Under the pieces are notes generated by a model that searched no databases, was not told the DNA's origin, and saw nothing but the letters and a program-made list of their open reading frames with translations. Below, one piece after another: positions 1-8,528 of a DNA stretch of 64,000 nucleotides. Both the position numbers and the translations under genes were made by a program. Every line of letters begins with the position of its first letter. Position 1 is the first letter of the stretch. The DNA is taken from positions 3,108,001 through 3,172,000 of the forward strand of contig CP064980.1 in the NCBI GenBank assembly GCA_016699535.1, written 5' to 3'. Source of the stretch: Myxococcales bacterium. Lineage in GTDB: Bacteria; Myxococcota_A; Polyangia; Polyangiales; GCA-016699535.

Positions 1-33
1 GCATGCCGACTGAAGTGTGACCGATACCTTTGT

Positions 34-462
34 TTAACTTTTAATAATGGTCACGGGACAATCGGCACCACGCATGACGCGTTCACTGACGCTACCAAGG
101 ATGATTCCATCTAAGGTAGCAACGCCCCGAGAACCCATCACAACCATAAAAGGTCTGCTCTTCTTCGCGTAGTTAATGAGTTCCACACTCGGAACTCCTT
201 CAAGGGAAACATGACGGCGCAAAACTTTATGTTCTTTTAGTACTGCTTCGGCTCGTTCAAACGCGGTCTTTGTTGCTGCTGCCTTGGCACGCAATGAGTC
301 TTCCTTAGAAAAAGCCACCACTCCACCAAAATTGATCCCAGGCGTATCATACGCGTAAACCAATTCGAGTTCTGCATCAAAGCGAGTCGCCAAGTCTGCG
401 GCAAAACGCAAGGCGTTTTCACAACCAGCTGAACCATCAATGGGAACCATAATTTTTTGCAT
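34..462 (-). CDS. Universal stress protein, single UspA domain
   Basis: A single-domain universal stress protein of about 142 residues, a cytoplasmic nucleotide-binding alpha/beta fold. It opens with the typical first strand (KIMVPIDGS) and ends with the UspA ATP-binding signature G-2x-G-9x-G-S (GSRG...LGS) followed by a last strand (CPVTIIKS). I chose the ATG at 462 because AGGAGA lies 6-7 bases upstream; a longer in-frame start at 489 would overlap the preceding gene. It is 24 bases downstream of a tandem-domain Usp gene on the same strand, so the two are probably co-transcribed. The family responds to starvation and energy stress, but nothing here shows a specific role. Confidence 0.92.
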   Translation of the reverse strand: MQKIMVPIDGSAGCENALRFAADLATRFDAELELVYAYDTPGINFGGVVAFSKEDSLRAKAAATKTAFERAEAVLKEHKVLRRHVSLEGVPSVELINYAKKSRPFMVVMGSRGVATLDGIILGSVSERVMRGADCPVTIIKS

Positions 463-485
463 CGCTCGTCTCCTAGATTTCGGCT

Positions 486-1388
486 TCACCCGCGAACAAC
501 AAACACCGGCATTGTGGCATAGCGAAGAGTGCGCTCAGCAGTGCTGCCCAAAAAGAACTTTTTCAGATTTCCTTTGCCACTTGCACTCAACACGAGAAAA
601 GAAGCATCGCGATGGGATGCATGCTCAGCCAGGGCATGCCCCGTTGTCTTATCGGAAGGAGTCTGCTTGAAGGTAGTTTTGGCGCTCGGAACAAGCAAAG
701 CCTTTAGTTCATCAAGTTGTTGCTTGGCGTGATCGGCCCAAAGTTGATTCACAGGCTCGTCCAACTCGCGACTCAGCGGTGCACTGATGTGCACAAGCTC
801 AATAGAAGCTTGCAATTTTTCCACAAAGGGTTGGACAAAAGAAATCGCTCTTTTGTTTTCATCGGAAAAATCGACACCAACAACCCACTTACACTTATGA
901 AGCGCTGCAGGCAAAGTGGCATTGGGCGGCAGCGCTAGTACGGGTACATTACTGTGCCGAAGCACTGTGCTCGAAGTGCTGCCAAACACATGCTGAACCA
1001 ACGGAGAGTGGCTCACGCTACTCGAACGCAACCCGAGAACAACAAACGCCGGCGGATGCTCCTTCGCATAGTCAAGAATGCCTGTACTTGCACGTTCGTT
1101 TCGAAACTCGACGCAACACTCAACACCTAGCTTTTGCACAACAGACTGCTCAAGCTTAAGTTGTTTTTCTGCAGCGTCACGACGTTCGGCCATGGTTTTG
1201 CGCATGGCTTCGATAGCAGGAAGCAAGGCCTGCGGAACATCTTCAGACGATTCGGCATCTGCAACACCCATAAAATGAAGCAAACAGAGCTTAACATCCA
1301 AAGCTTTGGCTAAGGTTGCCGCAAACTGCAGCCGTGTTTGGTTGTTTGCCGCCAAATCTGTAGGAAACAGCAGAGTGTTTTCAGACAT
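486..1388 (-). CDS. Universal stress protein, tandem UspA domains
   Basis: A 300-residue protein with two UspA-like domains in tandem, residues about 1-150 and 160-300, comparable in layout to UspE-type proteins. The second half ends with a recognisable G-S ATP-binding loop (FFLGSTAERTLR) and a final strand ending VFVVRG. The first half has a more degenerate loop (FGSTSSTVLR). It is the upstream member of a two-gene usp pair. The first domain may serve a structural or dimerising role while the second keeps nucleotide binding; that is inference from motif quality. Confidence 0.9.
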   Translation of the reverse strand: MSENTLLFPTDLAANNQTRLQFAATLAKALDVKLCLLHFMGVADAESSEDVPQALLPAIEAMRKTMAERRDAAEKQLKLEQSVVQKLGVECCVEFRNERASTGILDYAKEHPPAFVVLGLRSSSVSHSPLVQHVFGSTSSTVLRHSNVPVLALPPNATLPAALHKCKWVVGVDFSDENKRAISFVQPFVEKLQASIELVHISAPLSRELDEPVNQLWADHAKQQLDELKALLVPSAKTTFKQTPSDKTTGHALAEHASHRDASFLVLSASGKGNLKKFFLGSTAERTLRYATMPVFVVRG

Positions 1389-1464
1389 TTGGCTAATTAT
1401 ATCGCATGCGAGAAAAAAGATTAAGCTGCCTTGCTATGACTCAGCATTATTATAAAAAGCAAGC

Positions 1465-1710
1465 CTAATCCACCTCTTTCTCACCTTTATCATTGACTGC
1501 ACCACGAGGAGGAATGATCGTCGGTTCGTATTCGGATTCCGGATAACTCCGAACGCCAGTCCTTGCAGGATGAACCGCGCCAATTGGGACAGGTTCGAGG
1601 TCTCGATCAACCGGTTTTTCGTCAACACGAGCATTGCTACCGCCGCACCCGACTAACCAGCAAACAGCGAGCAGTGATCCCATCCGAATTTTTTTCATTC
1701 CTTTTGACAT
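1465..1710 (-). CDS. Small predicted lipoprotein
   Basis: A short protein of about 81 residues with a positively charged start, a hydrophobic segment and a lipobox (L-V-G-C), giving a mature lipoprotein of only some 60 residues rich in Pro, Glu and Arg. I recognise no family. Alternative in-frame starts exist at 1716 (GTG) and 1698 (ATG). The gene lies alone between the usp pair and the divergently transcribed hibernation-factor gene. The lipobox supports it being real, but short Pro-rich ORFs are easily over-called. Confidence 0.6.
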   Translation of the reverse strand: MSKGMKKIRMGSLLAVCWLVGCGGSNARVDEKPVDRDLEPVPIGAVHPARTGVRSYPESEYEPTIIPPRGAVNDKGEKEVD

Positions 1711-1792
1711 TAGCACAGCTTAACCTGGAAAAATACTTGGACGATGGTATAAACGAAAGAGATCAAACGGACTCAATGATAAGGTGTTTTTG

Positions 1793-2134
1793 ATGACTTT
1801 TCCCTTACAAATTACATTTCGCGATATTCCACCCTCCGAAGCTCTTGAACAACGAATTCGAGAAAAAGCTGCTAAACTCGAAAAGTTTCATGACCGTATT
1901 CATCGCTGCCATGTCGTTATAGAAGCGCCACACCGGCACAAACACAAAGGCTTTCTTTACGAAGTTACCATAGACATAACGCTGCCAATATGCGAACTCT
2001 TGGCAAACCAAAGAAGCGGTACGAGTCCGGCACACGAAGATGCTTACGTAGCGGTACGTGACGCTTTCGATGCAGCAGCACGTCGGCTTGAGGACTACAT
2101 CGAGAAGAAACGCACGCTAGAGCGGCAATCGTAG
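1793..2134 (+). CDS. hpf: Short ribosome hibernation-promoting factor / sigma-54 modulation family
   Basis: A protein of about 113 residues of the HPF/YfiA (RaiA) family, which binds the decoding region of the 30S subunit to inactivate or dimerise ribosomes in stationary phase. It begins with the family pattern LQITFRDIPPSEALEQRIREKA and continues with a strand pair that includes a His/Arg-rich loop (RCHVVIEAPHRHKHKG) and an amphipathic C-terminal helix. The length fits the short type, without the C-terminal dimerisation domain of long HPF. The ATG at 1793 is preceded by AAGG eight bases upstream; a GTG at 1784 is less likely. It lies near two usp genes, also stationary-phase proteins. Confidence 0.85.
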   Translation: MTFPLQITFRDIPPSEALEQRIREKAAKLEKFHDRIHRCHVVIEAPHRHKHKGFLYEVTIDITLPICELLANQRSGTSPAHEDAYVAVRDAFDAAARRLEDYIEKKRTLERQS

Positions 2135-2139
2135 TTGTC

Positions 2140-2236
2140 CCTGGTCAGCCCCTGCTTTCTTCCAGCACTTCTAGCTTCACTTTTTTGCCTGGATAGCTGG
2201 GTTTCGACTGCGGGCAAGTGTCACCGACTGACCAGG
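2140..2236. repeat. 9-bp inverted repeat between convergent genes
   Basis: CCTGGTCAG at 2140-2148 is the exact reverse complement of CTGACCAGG at 2228-2236, with 79 bases between. It fills the 107-bp gap between the 3' ends of the hibernation-factor gene and the flippase-like gene. No T-tract follows either arm, so it is not a canonical terminator. It may form a long-range hairpin at the ends of both transcripts, or be coincidence. Confidence 0.35.
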
Positions 2237-2241
2237 TACAT

Positions 2242-3261
2242 CTAAATTATATCGCCTTTGTCTGACGGTTTATCTGCGATGCGCTTTGTGCTTCGCGACA
2301 AAACGGTTGGCCCCACCAATAGTGCACCTAGGATGACCCACGGAATCATGCCGGCGGCGTGAACAAACACCGCAACCGCAGCAGCACGTGACTTAGGTGT
2401 ATCCATCACAGACAACGCTGCAACCACGGCAAAATGATAGGTCCCTACATAGGCAGCTGCCGCCGGAAGTGCCGTTCCCACTGCCAAAAAGGCCAACAAT
2501 AGAAAGCTCGCATACCACGGCACCTCGAGATCAAAAGCCAAGGTCCACACATGCAATGTCACTAAGCTAAACAACCAATAAAACACACTCAGTAAAATAA
2601 CGTAGAACGCATCTTTCTTTTTCTTTAGGGCGCCAAGACCATCGAGTACTTGTTGCGCAATAGGCAAAATCAGCCGCTCAAGCTTTGCCCCCAGGAAAGA
2701 AAGCACATAGCGCACAACTTTCATAAACAACATTGACTGAAAAGTAGCGACAACAAGCACGCAACAACCTGCTGCAGCAATGGCCACTGCAAGCCAAACG
2801 CCTGGACCAAGCGCGCCAGAGCCAAGAGCCAAAGGAAGCACCCAAAGTGAAAAGGCAATCACCAGTGCCAGATCAATAACTCGCTCGACCGCAATAAGCG
2901 CAATGCTCAGCCCGGGAGAAAGGCCAGTGCGAAACGAAATGTAACCAGCCTTCAGGAACTCTCCTATTCGGGCCGGTAGCACAGCGTTGCCCAAATACCC
3001 AGCAAACACAGAACGCAATGCGTCTTTGAAACTGAAGGGGTGTTGCGTGCCCACAAGAATCTTGATCCGCAAGGCGATACACAAAAAGCCGAGGCCTGCA
3101 CTAAGATAACTGAGCAAGAACACTCCCATTTTCACTTTTGTGGTCTGAGCCCAAAATGAATTGAAATCCACGCCTCTGAAAGTCGCAAAAAGAGCAACCA
3201 CACTAACTAGAATCGAAATGAGTAGAGCAAAAACCTGGCGCTTAGGCAGTGAAAATTTCAT
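2242..3261 (-). CDS. Lysylphosphatidylglycerol synthase TM-type flippase-like membrane protein
   Basis: A 339-residue integral membrane protein with about eight hydrophobic helices, matching the UPF0104/YbhN/AglD family (LPG_synthase_TM). Typical family segments are visible: an early helix followed by LRIKIL, the G-x-x-G-N-x-x-x-P-A-R-I-G-E segment (GYLGNAVLPARIGEF), and a later alanine/proline-rich helix (ALPAAAAYVGTYHF). Family members are flippases or membrane components linked to lipid modification; this copy lacks the soluble aminoacyl-transferase domain of MprF. The ATG at 3261 begins MKFSLPKRQ, a normal positive N-terminus. Substrate unknown. Confidence 0.85.
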   Translation of the reverse strand: MKFSLPKRQVFALLISILVSVVALFATFRGVDFNSFWAQTTKVKMGVFLLSYLSAGLGFLCIALRIKILVGTQHPFSFKDALRSVFAGYLGNAVLPARIGEFLKAGYISFRTGLSPGLSIALIAVERVIDLALVIAFSLWVLPLALGSGALGPGVWLAVAIAAAGCCVLVVATFQSMLFMKVVRYVLSFLGAKLERLILPIAQQVLDGLGALKKKKDAFYVILLSVFYWLFSLVTLHVWTLAFDLEVPWYASFLLLAFLAVGTALPAAAAYVGTYHFAVVAALSVMDTPKSRAAAVAVFVHAAGMIPWVILGALLVGPTVLSRSTKRIADKPSDKGDII

Positions 3262-3340
3262 AAAACCAGGTAACCTTTTTCCCTACGTGTTTAGGGACTG
3301 TATTTTTTGAATAAGCCTTGTTTAGCATCGTCAAACAGTC

Positions 3341-4063
3341 ATGGACCCTGGCATCCGATCTGGCAAAGTCACCATGCTTTCATTGGTTTTTTTGTTTGTC
3401 TATGTAGCGCAAAGCCAGGCCGAAGAACAGATTTTTAGTTCCGAAGAGCTCGAGCAGCTTAATCAAGGCTTACTTGTGACCCGACCGCAGAGCCAACTGA
3501 AAAAGGGGATGTTCCTCTTTGGTGGAAACAGTTGGCAACTTATCAATGCCAAACCGCAAGAGGTGTGGCAATCCCTACTCGACGTCGAACGCTTTCCTAG
3601 CATAATTCCAAAGACAGTGAGTTCAGAGCTCTTATCGGAACATGAACAGCGACGCGTTGTTGCGATACACCAAAAAGGAGGGCCTTTTGATATTAACTAC
3701 CGTATTGTCTTCACGGTAAAAATCCCTGGCAAGGAACTTCTTTTTCGCATTGATTCCTCTCACGACGGTACCGCGACGAAAGCATGGGGCTTTTTTCACA
3801 TCGCGCCTTACAACGATCGAAAAAGCATTCTTAGTTATGGCGTACTAAGTGACATCGGGAGCGGAAGTGTCCAGGGAATGATTCGTCCCCTGCTCCAAGA
3901 AAAACTCCTCAAAGTTCCTTTTTACCTAAAACGCTATCTCGAACGCGGCGGAAAGTTTCGCTACACCCAAAACCTTCCAACTCAACATCGGAAGCCTAAG
4001 GTTGATCGCTCGATAGCCAAGCTAGGGCGTGTATTCGCCATCGCCAGCAAGAAAATACAGTAG
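3341..4063 (+). CDS. Exported SRPBCC/START-like (cyclase/dehydrase) protein
   Basis: A 240-residue protein with a signal peptide (cut expected after QSQA) and an SRPBCC/START-like lipid-binding domain. The segment QLINAKPQEVWQSLLDVERFP is typical of the polyketide cyclase/dehydrase family, and an internal beta-rich stretch and a long C-terminal helix follow. A bound lipid or hydrophobic ligand in the periplasm is likely, but substrate and role cannot be read from sequence. A start at 3374 would also keep the signal peptide. Its last 42 bases overlap the 3' end of the convergent pyrB gene. Confidence 0.75.
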   Translation: MDPGIRSGKVTMLSLVFLFVYVAQSQAEEQIFSSEELEQLNQGLLVTRPQSQLKKGMFLFGGNSWQLINAKPQEVWQSLLDVERFPSIIPKTVSSELLSEHEQRRVVAIHQKGGPFDINYRIVFTVKIPGKELLFRIDSSHDGTATKAWGFFHIAPYNDRKSILSYGVLSDIGSGSVQGMIRPLLQEKLLKVPFYLKRYLERGGKFRYTQNLPTQHRKPKVDRSIAKLGRVFAIASKKIQ

Positions 4064-4972
4064 CGCCATGCGCACAGCCACTCCTGCTTCGACTTGGTCC
4101 AAGATTAAACTTTGAGGACCATCCGCCACAAGAGGATCAATCTCCACACCCCGATTCATGGGGCCAGGATGCATCACCAGCGCGTTTTTCTTCGCTAGCT
4201 CAAGGCGTTTTTGGTTGATGCCGTAACACTTTGCGTACTCTCTTAAACTCGGTATGCATGCGCTCTTGAGTCGTTCCTGCTGGATGCGCAAGGCCATCAC
4301 CACATCGGCACCTTCCAAAGCGCTTTCGACAGAATGAAACACTTTCGCACCAAGGCGCTCAATACCAGGCGGAATCAAAGTGTTGGGACCAACCACGTGC
4401 ACTTCGCAGCCCATGAGTTTCCAAAGCAAAATATTGGATCGCACGACACGGGAATGCATCAGATCCCCACATATCGCGATACGCAAACCGTCGATCGATC
4501 CCAAACGAGACCGCAATGCAAAGGCGTCAAGCAATGCTTGGGAGGGATGTTCATGCATGCCATCGCCTGCGTTGATGACCCGCACATTTGTTTTCTCAGC
4601 CACAAAATCAGCAGCACCCGAAGCTTGATGACGAATCACAATCACATCCGGACACATGGCTTGCAGGGTCCGGCAGGTATCGAGCAAGGTCTCGCCCTTA
4701 CTTACGCTTGAACTACTGCCAGAGACATTAATCACATCGGCGGACAAGCGTTTGCCCGCGATTTCAAACGAAGTCCTGGTACGTGTAGAGGGTTCAAAAA
4801 AGGCGTTGATGATTGTTTTCCCTCGCAAAGTCGGTACCTTGCGAACTGCTCTTCGTGACACTTCAAAAAAAGCTTCGGCTGCATCAAATATTTGCTCCAC
4901 ATCGCCGCGACTAAGCGCCTCGATGCCAAGCACGTGGCGGTGCCGAAAAGCTTTTTCTTTTGCTAAGCTCAT
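4022..4972 (-). CDS. pyrB: Aspartate carbamoyltransferase catalytic subunit
   Basis: Aspartate carbamoyltransferase (316 residues), which condenses carbamoyl phosphate and aspartate in the first committed step of pyrimidine synthesis. The carbamoyl-phosphate motif FFEPSTRTRTSFE, the HPSQALLDAF motif and the aspartate-domain HPGPMNRGVEI motif are all present and length is normal. It directly follows pyrR (stop codon abuts the ATG), the classic pyrR-pyrB arrangement. No pyrI regulatory subunit or pyrC is next to it: the operon ends in a convergent gene that overlaps its 3' end by 42 bases. Confidence 0.97.
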   Translation of the reverse strand: MSLAKEKAFRHRHVLGIEALSRGDVEQIFDAAEAFFEVSRRAVRKVPTLRGKTIINAFFEPSTRTRTSFEIAGKRLSADVINVSGSSSSVSKGETLLDTCRTLQAMCPDVIVIRHQASGAADFVAEKTNVRVINAGDGMHEHPSQALLDAFALRSRLGSIDGLRIAICGDLMHSRVVRSNILLWKLMGCEVHVVGPNTLIPPGIERLGAKVFHSVESALEGADVVMALRIQQERLKSACIPSLREYAKCYGINQKRLELAKKNALVMHPGPMNRGVEIDPLVADGPQSLILDQVEAGVAVRMALLYFLAGDGEYTP

Positions 4973-5521
4973 TTATCCAACCCTATTTCGCAATCTGACG
5001 AATGCATCTTCAATCTTCTCCGAATCAACGCATGCATCCAGGAGCACACCCTCTGGGACTTTCACTTCGCGACCCACAAAATCAGCCATAATGGGAAGCT
5101 CTCGAGCACCCCGATCACAAAGCACCGCAAGCCATATTCGTCGCGGGCGACCATAATCGAGCAAACACTCTATTGCTGCTCGGATAGTCCGACCTGTGTG
5201 AAGAACATCGTCCACCAAAACAACGTCTTTGCCTTTGATATCAAAAGGCACATGACTCGGTCCTATTTTAGGGTCAGGAAGCGCGGACGCCGCATCATCC
5301 CTATAAAGGGAAATGTCGACTGTTCCGACGGGAACCTCGAGGCCTTCACTTTTGCGTATGAACTCGGCCATCCACGTTGCAATTGGCACGCCACCACGGC
5401 GCACCCCAACAAGAGCTAACTGCTGCGGGCCGTGAGTTTGCTCAACGATTGCCATGGCCATACGCTGAATGCTGCGTAATACATCCTTTGCATCCATGAT
5501 GGTCTGCTCTGAGCCCTGCAT
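4973..5521 (-). CDS. pyrR: PyrR bifunctional regulator / uracil phosphoribosyltransferase
   Basis: PyrR (182 residues) makes UMP from uracil and PRPP and, in many bacteria, regulates pyr mRNA. The PRPP-binding loop (VVLVDDVLHTGRT) and the N-terminal VGVRRGGVPIA strand are clear. It abuts pyrB, giving a two-gene operon. The start could be the ATG at 5521 or at 5497. A weak sigma-70-like pair on this strand (TTGACC 5589-5594, CATAAG 5565-5570, 18-bp spacer) would leave a leader of under 40 bases, and I see no PyrR-box attenuator, so control may differ from Bacillus. A small hairpin (5537-5552) sits in this leader. Confidence 0.95.
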   Translation of the reverse strand: MQGSEQTIMDAKDVLRSIQRMAMAIVEQTHGPQQLALVGVRRGGVPIATWMAEFIRKSEGLEVPVGTVDISLYRDDAASALPDPKIGPSHVPFDIKGKDVVLVDDVLHTGRTIRAAIECLLDYGRPRRIWLAVLCDRGARELPIMADFVGREVKVPEGVLLDACVDSEKIEDAFVRLRNRVG

Positions 5522-5536
5522 CTAAACCCCGTGTTT

Positions 5537-5552
5537 ATGCCCCAGTGGGCAT
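5537..5552 (-). promoter_or_regulatory. Short hairpin in the pyrR leader
   Basis: ATGCCC and GGGCAT form a perfect 6-bp inverted repeat with a 4-base loop about 15 bases upstream of the pyrR ATG. It could be an operator or a leader hairpin affecting initiation. There is no T-run, so it is not a terminator. Role inferred only from position. Confidence 0.3.
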
Positions 5553-5654
5553 TGGGTCAAGCTCCTTATGCGAAGCGCCGAGTTTGTAGGTCAAAAAGCA
5601 TTACACCCTCGTGTTTTTAGCCTCAAAAGGGTAACTTCGGACTCGAGCTCGATC

Positions 5655-7697
5655 ATGCCCACAAGCTCTATCCCTCCAACAAGCGAAATCATCCACCAAA
5701 CGCTGCATCACAGCGAAGTGATTTTCGATATTGCTGAAAGCGACCTGAGCGTCTTGGTCCGCGAAATCGCCAAGCGAATGCGTGCTCAAAGCAGACTTTC
5801 AGGCACCCAATACAGACGAATTAGCAACGCACTTGCCCATCGTCATCAACCCAGTCCAAAGAATCTCGGGCATAGTGTTGGCGTATTGCGAGTCACTTTC
5901 CCTGGAACGGGGAACGCCCGTTGCTCATTGCTCAGGCTTCATCAGCCCTGCTATGCCGAAGACGGAGCCTCTTTGGAGTTTCTTTGGGTCGTATTCGAAG
6001 CAGACGGAGTCACGGATCCACGAGACGCTGAACTCGAGCCCTTTGGTTGGATGCTGCATGATTCGCGATTTGGAAGCCAAGCACTAAGCGCCGATTCGCC
6101 GGAAGCATTGCTGGAGGTCTACGAGCGCTATCTTGCTTTTGTTGAATCACCCCCAAAACCAACACAAGACAGTGTTCCGCCAGAGCTCCGAAAAACAAAC
6201 AAACTTGCAGGAGGACTGCTTAACGACATCAAACGACGTGCGCCCTTTTATTTCAGTGATTTTTCAGATGGCCTGCACCCGAAAGCCTTAGCATCAACCT
6301 TGTTTCTCTTTTTCGCGTGCCTGGCGCCTGCCATTGCGTTCGGGGGATTGCTCACCGTGCTTACGCACGGACAAGTCGGTGTGGTCGAAATGCTTGTAAC
6401 GCACACGTTATGTGGCATCGTCTATGCGCTTTTTTCAGGACAACCACTCACGATTCTAGGCAGCACGGGCCCGGTAATTATTTTCATGGGGATTCTTTAC
6501 GGCGTATGTGAACAAGCCGGCCTAAGCTACCTACCCGTGTTGGGCTGGATTGGCCTTTGGACGATGGCCTTTATCTTTGCTTTCACTATTTTTGAAGCAG
6601 GCAGTCTCATGCGTTGGTTTTCGCGTTTCACCGATGAAACCTTCGCTGCGCTCATATCACTTATTTTCATCGTCGAAGCAGGCAAAGATATTTTACGAGG
6701 ATTTACGGACGAAAGCCGGAGTTATCAAGGAGCTCTCTCATCGCTCGTCCTTGCACTTGGCACTTACGTCATCGCCACACAACTGTCGCGATTTCGACGC
6801 AGCCCTCTTCTGCTTCACTCCGTGCGTGAATTTCTCGCTGATTTCGGACCAGCCATTGCTATCTTCACTATGACATTCGTGGCTTGGTCAATGCGTCACA
6901 TCGACCTAGTCTACCTCTCCGCTCCAGAACACTTTGGCACAAGCACAGGGCGCGCCTGGTTCGTTGATATTTTTCAGACCCCATACTGGGCACGTTTGGC
7001 CGCCGCATTGCCTGCGCTCCTTTTTTCCGTGCTTGTCTTTCTCGATCAGAACATCACGGTACGGTTGGTCAATGCTCCGCAACATAAACTAAAAAAAGGA
7101 GCTGCCTACCACTTGGACCTTTTGGTCGTAGGCGTTCTTATTGGCATATGCTCCTTGTTTGGCCTGCCTTGGATGGTTGCCGCCACAGTACGGTCGTTAA
7201 ATCATGTACGAAGTCTCGCTCATGTAAGCAGCCAGGGTGGTCAAGAACACGTCGTGTCGGTCATCGAAACAAGACTCACGGGCCTTTCGGTGCATGTCAT
7301 GATTGGCCTTTGCCTTTTTGTACTTCCTTCTCTTCGGGCCATCCCGATGTCCGTGCTTTTTGGCTTGTTTTTGTTTATGGGCATCAACTCAACACGTGGC
7401 AACCAATTTTTCGAACGCATCAAGTTATGGGTCACCGATCCAAACATGTACCCTCCTAAGCACTACACGCGCCGTGTTCCCAAAGCGGTCGTCCATACCT
7501 TCACCGCAATACAAGCACTATGCCTCACCATGCTTTGGATCATTAAGGCTTCGATTCTGGGAATTATCTTTCCTTTGTTTATTGGCCTGCTGGTGCCTAT
7601 TCGTCTACTCATGACTCGCTTTTTTGATCCCACACATCTAGCTTTCCTGGACGCGGAGGAAGTTCCCGACGAAGAGATGTACCGAGAGTTTGACTAA
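5655..7697 (+). CDS. SLC4-family (NBC-like) bicarbonate transporter with EIIA-like N-terminal domain
   Basis: A transporter of about 680 residues closely resembling animal SLC4 sodium-bicarbonate cotransporters. Diagnostic segments are GQPLTILGSTGPVIIF, RFTDETFAALISLIFI, HKLKKGAAYHLDL and LPWMVAATVRSL, with about 12-14 membrane helices. Ahead of the membrane part lies a soluble domain of about 190 residues whose pattern (helix, GVLRVTF strand, FGWMLHDSRF, SPEALLEVYERYL) looks like the PTS-EIIA-type fold of the SLC4 cytoplasmic domain. It is thus a full-length SLC4 architecture in a bacterium. HCO3- transport, possibly with Na+, is the likely role; ions are inferred. The start is uncertain: an in-frame ATG at 5568 would add 29 unremarkable residues. 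It is divergent from pyrR and convergent with ccmE. Confidence 0.88.
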   Translation: MPTSSIPPTSEIIHQTLHHSEVIFDIAESDLSVLVREIAKRMRAQSRLSGTQYRRISNALAHRHQPSPKNLGHSVGVLRVTFPGTGNARCSLLRLHQPCYAEDGASLEFLWVVFEADGVTDPRDAELEPFGWMLHDSRFGSQALSADSPEALLEVYERYLAFVESPPKPTQDSVPPELRKTNKLAGGLLNDIKRRAPFYFSDFSDGLHPKALASTLFLFFACLAPAIAFGGLLTVLTHGQVGVVEMLVTHTLCGIVYALFSGQPLTILGSTGPVIIFMGILYGVCEQAGLSYLPVLGWIGLWTMAFIFAFTIFEAGSLMRWFSRFTDETFAALISLIFIVEAGKDILRGFTDESRSYQGALSSLVLALGTYVIATQLSRFRRSPLLLHSVREFLADFGPAIAIFTMTFVAWSMRHIDLVYLSAPEHFGTSTGRAWFVDIFQTPYWARLAAALPALLFSVLVFLDQNITVRLVNAPQHKLKKGAAYHLDLLVVGVLIGICSLFGLPWMVAATVRSLNHVRSLAHVSSQGGQEHVVSVIETRLTGLSVHVMIGLCLFVLPSLRAIPMSVLFGLFLFMGINSTRGNQFFERIKLWVTDPNMYPPKHYTRRVPKAVVHTFTAIQALCLTMLWIIKASILGIIFPLFIGLLVPIRLLMTRFFDPTHLAFLDAEEVPDEEMYREFD

Positions 7698-7876
7698 AGC
7701 ATTTTCCAATACAATCGATTTGATTCTCGCTTGTCCAGAGCGCCCGATGCTGCGTTGCTCCTCCTCGCCGCAGCGAAGCGAGGACTGTTTGAGCATGGGG
7801 CCCCTGGGCCTCGTCGCCTCAAGCCTTTTTATCTAACCTTGCGATTCAAAAATTTCGAGCCGAAAGCGGAGCGCTA

Positions 7877-8392
7877 TTAATACTGTTCTGCAGTGGGCGC
7901 GTGCGGAGTTTCGTAAGGCATTTTCTCGCCCTTTTCCGAACGTTGTTTCATTTCGTATTTGGAAGGACATCGCGGAATGACTTGGCTTGCTAAAAAGCTA
8001 CCGTCTTTATTAAGCGTTCCTTCAACCGTGACGGTCAAACCCTGACCGTCGCGAAAGGTATCTGGGACAACACACTGCGGAAACCGCACCGCCATGATTT
8101 TGTCTTTTTTCTCCAGCACGAAACGCCACTCGCAGGGCTGTTCTCGAAATTTGACCGAGCCCTGTCGAAGGTCACCTTCAACGCGCAATTGTTTACCTTC
8201 GAACATAGCAGGCGTGTCGACAACTTCATGAACAAGTTTGGAGTACACAAAAGCATCCGAAGCATCGCTTCCAAACAGCAAAAAACCGACAGCGGTACAA
8301 AGCAAAGTAAAGACAATGCCGATTTTCGCCCAACCTGGCAGCCGACGTTTTGGTGTAACACTAGGATCAGTAATTTCAGATGGCTCGTTCAT
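7877..8392 (-). CDS. ccmE: Cytochrome c maturation heme chaperone CcmE, CxxxY variant
   Basis: CcmE (171 residues) carries heme in the periplasm to the cytochrome c ligation complex. It has a short cytoplasmic N-terminus, one membrane anchor (about 22-41) and the OB-fold domain (about 50-140). The usual covalent heme-binding His of HxxxY is replaced: the motif is C142-P-S-K-Y146, the CxxxY class known from Desulfovibrio and some archaea. I chose the ATG at 8392; the longer frame to 8473 adds residues that run into the atp terminator. No other ccm gene is adjacent. It is transcribed away from the atp terminator and convergent with the SLC4 gene. Confidence 0.9.
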   Translation of the reverse strand: MNEPSEITDPSVTPKRRLPGWAKIGIVFTLLCTAVGFLLFGSDASDAFVYSKLVHEVVDTPAMFEGKQLRVEGDLRQGSVKFREQPCEWRFVLEKKDKIMAVRFPQCVVPDTFRDGQGLTVTVEGTLNKDGSFLASQVIPRCPSKYEMKQRSEKGEKMPYETPHAPTAEQY

Positions 8393-8454
8393 GGCTCTTT
8401 CTAGTATGAAGCAAAATCCGCCTGCTCGCCATGGTACTTGCCCGTAACCATAGC

Positions 8455-8491
8455 AAAAAACCCGCAAGCACATGAAGCTTACGGGTTTTTT
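8455..8491 (-). terminator. Rho-independent terminator of the F0 operon
   Basis: An inverted repeat (arms 8455-8469 and 8477-8491, one mismatch) has an AAAAAACCCG/CGGGTTTTTT core. Read on the minus strand it is a GC-centred hairpin followed by six T, starting 38 bases after the atpE stop. The symmetric A and T runs would let it also work on the plus strand. Confidence 0.85.
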
Positions 8492-8528
8492 GTGATTTAG
8501 AACAAGCTGTTTTTACTGGATCAAAATC

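Noticed and set aside
7763..7815. GC-rich hairpin (CCTCGC/GCGAGG) and GGGGCCCC palindrome between the SLC4 and ccmE genes
   Set aside because: Stems are short and no T-run follows, so I could not call a terminator or a regulatory site.
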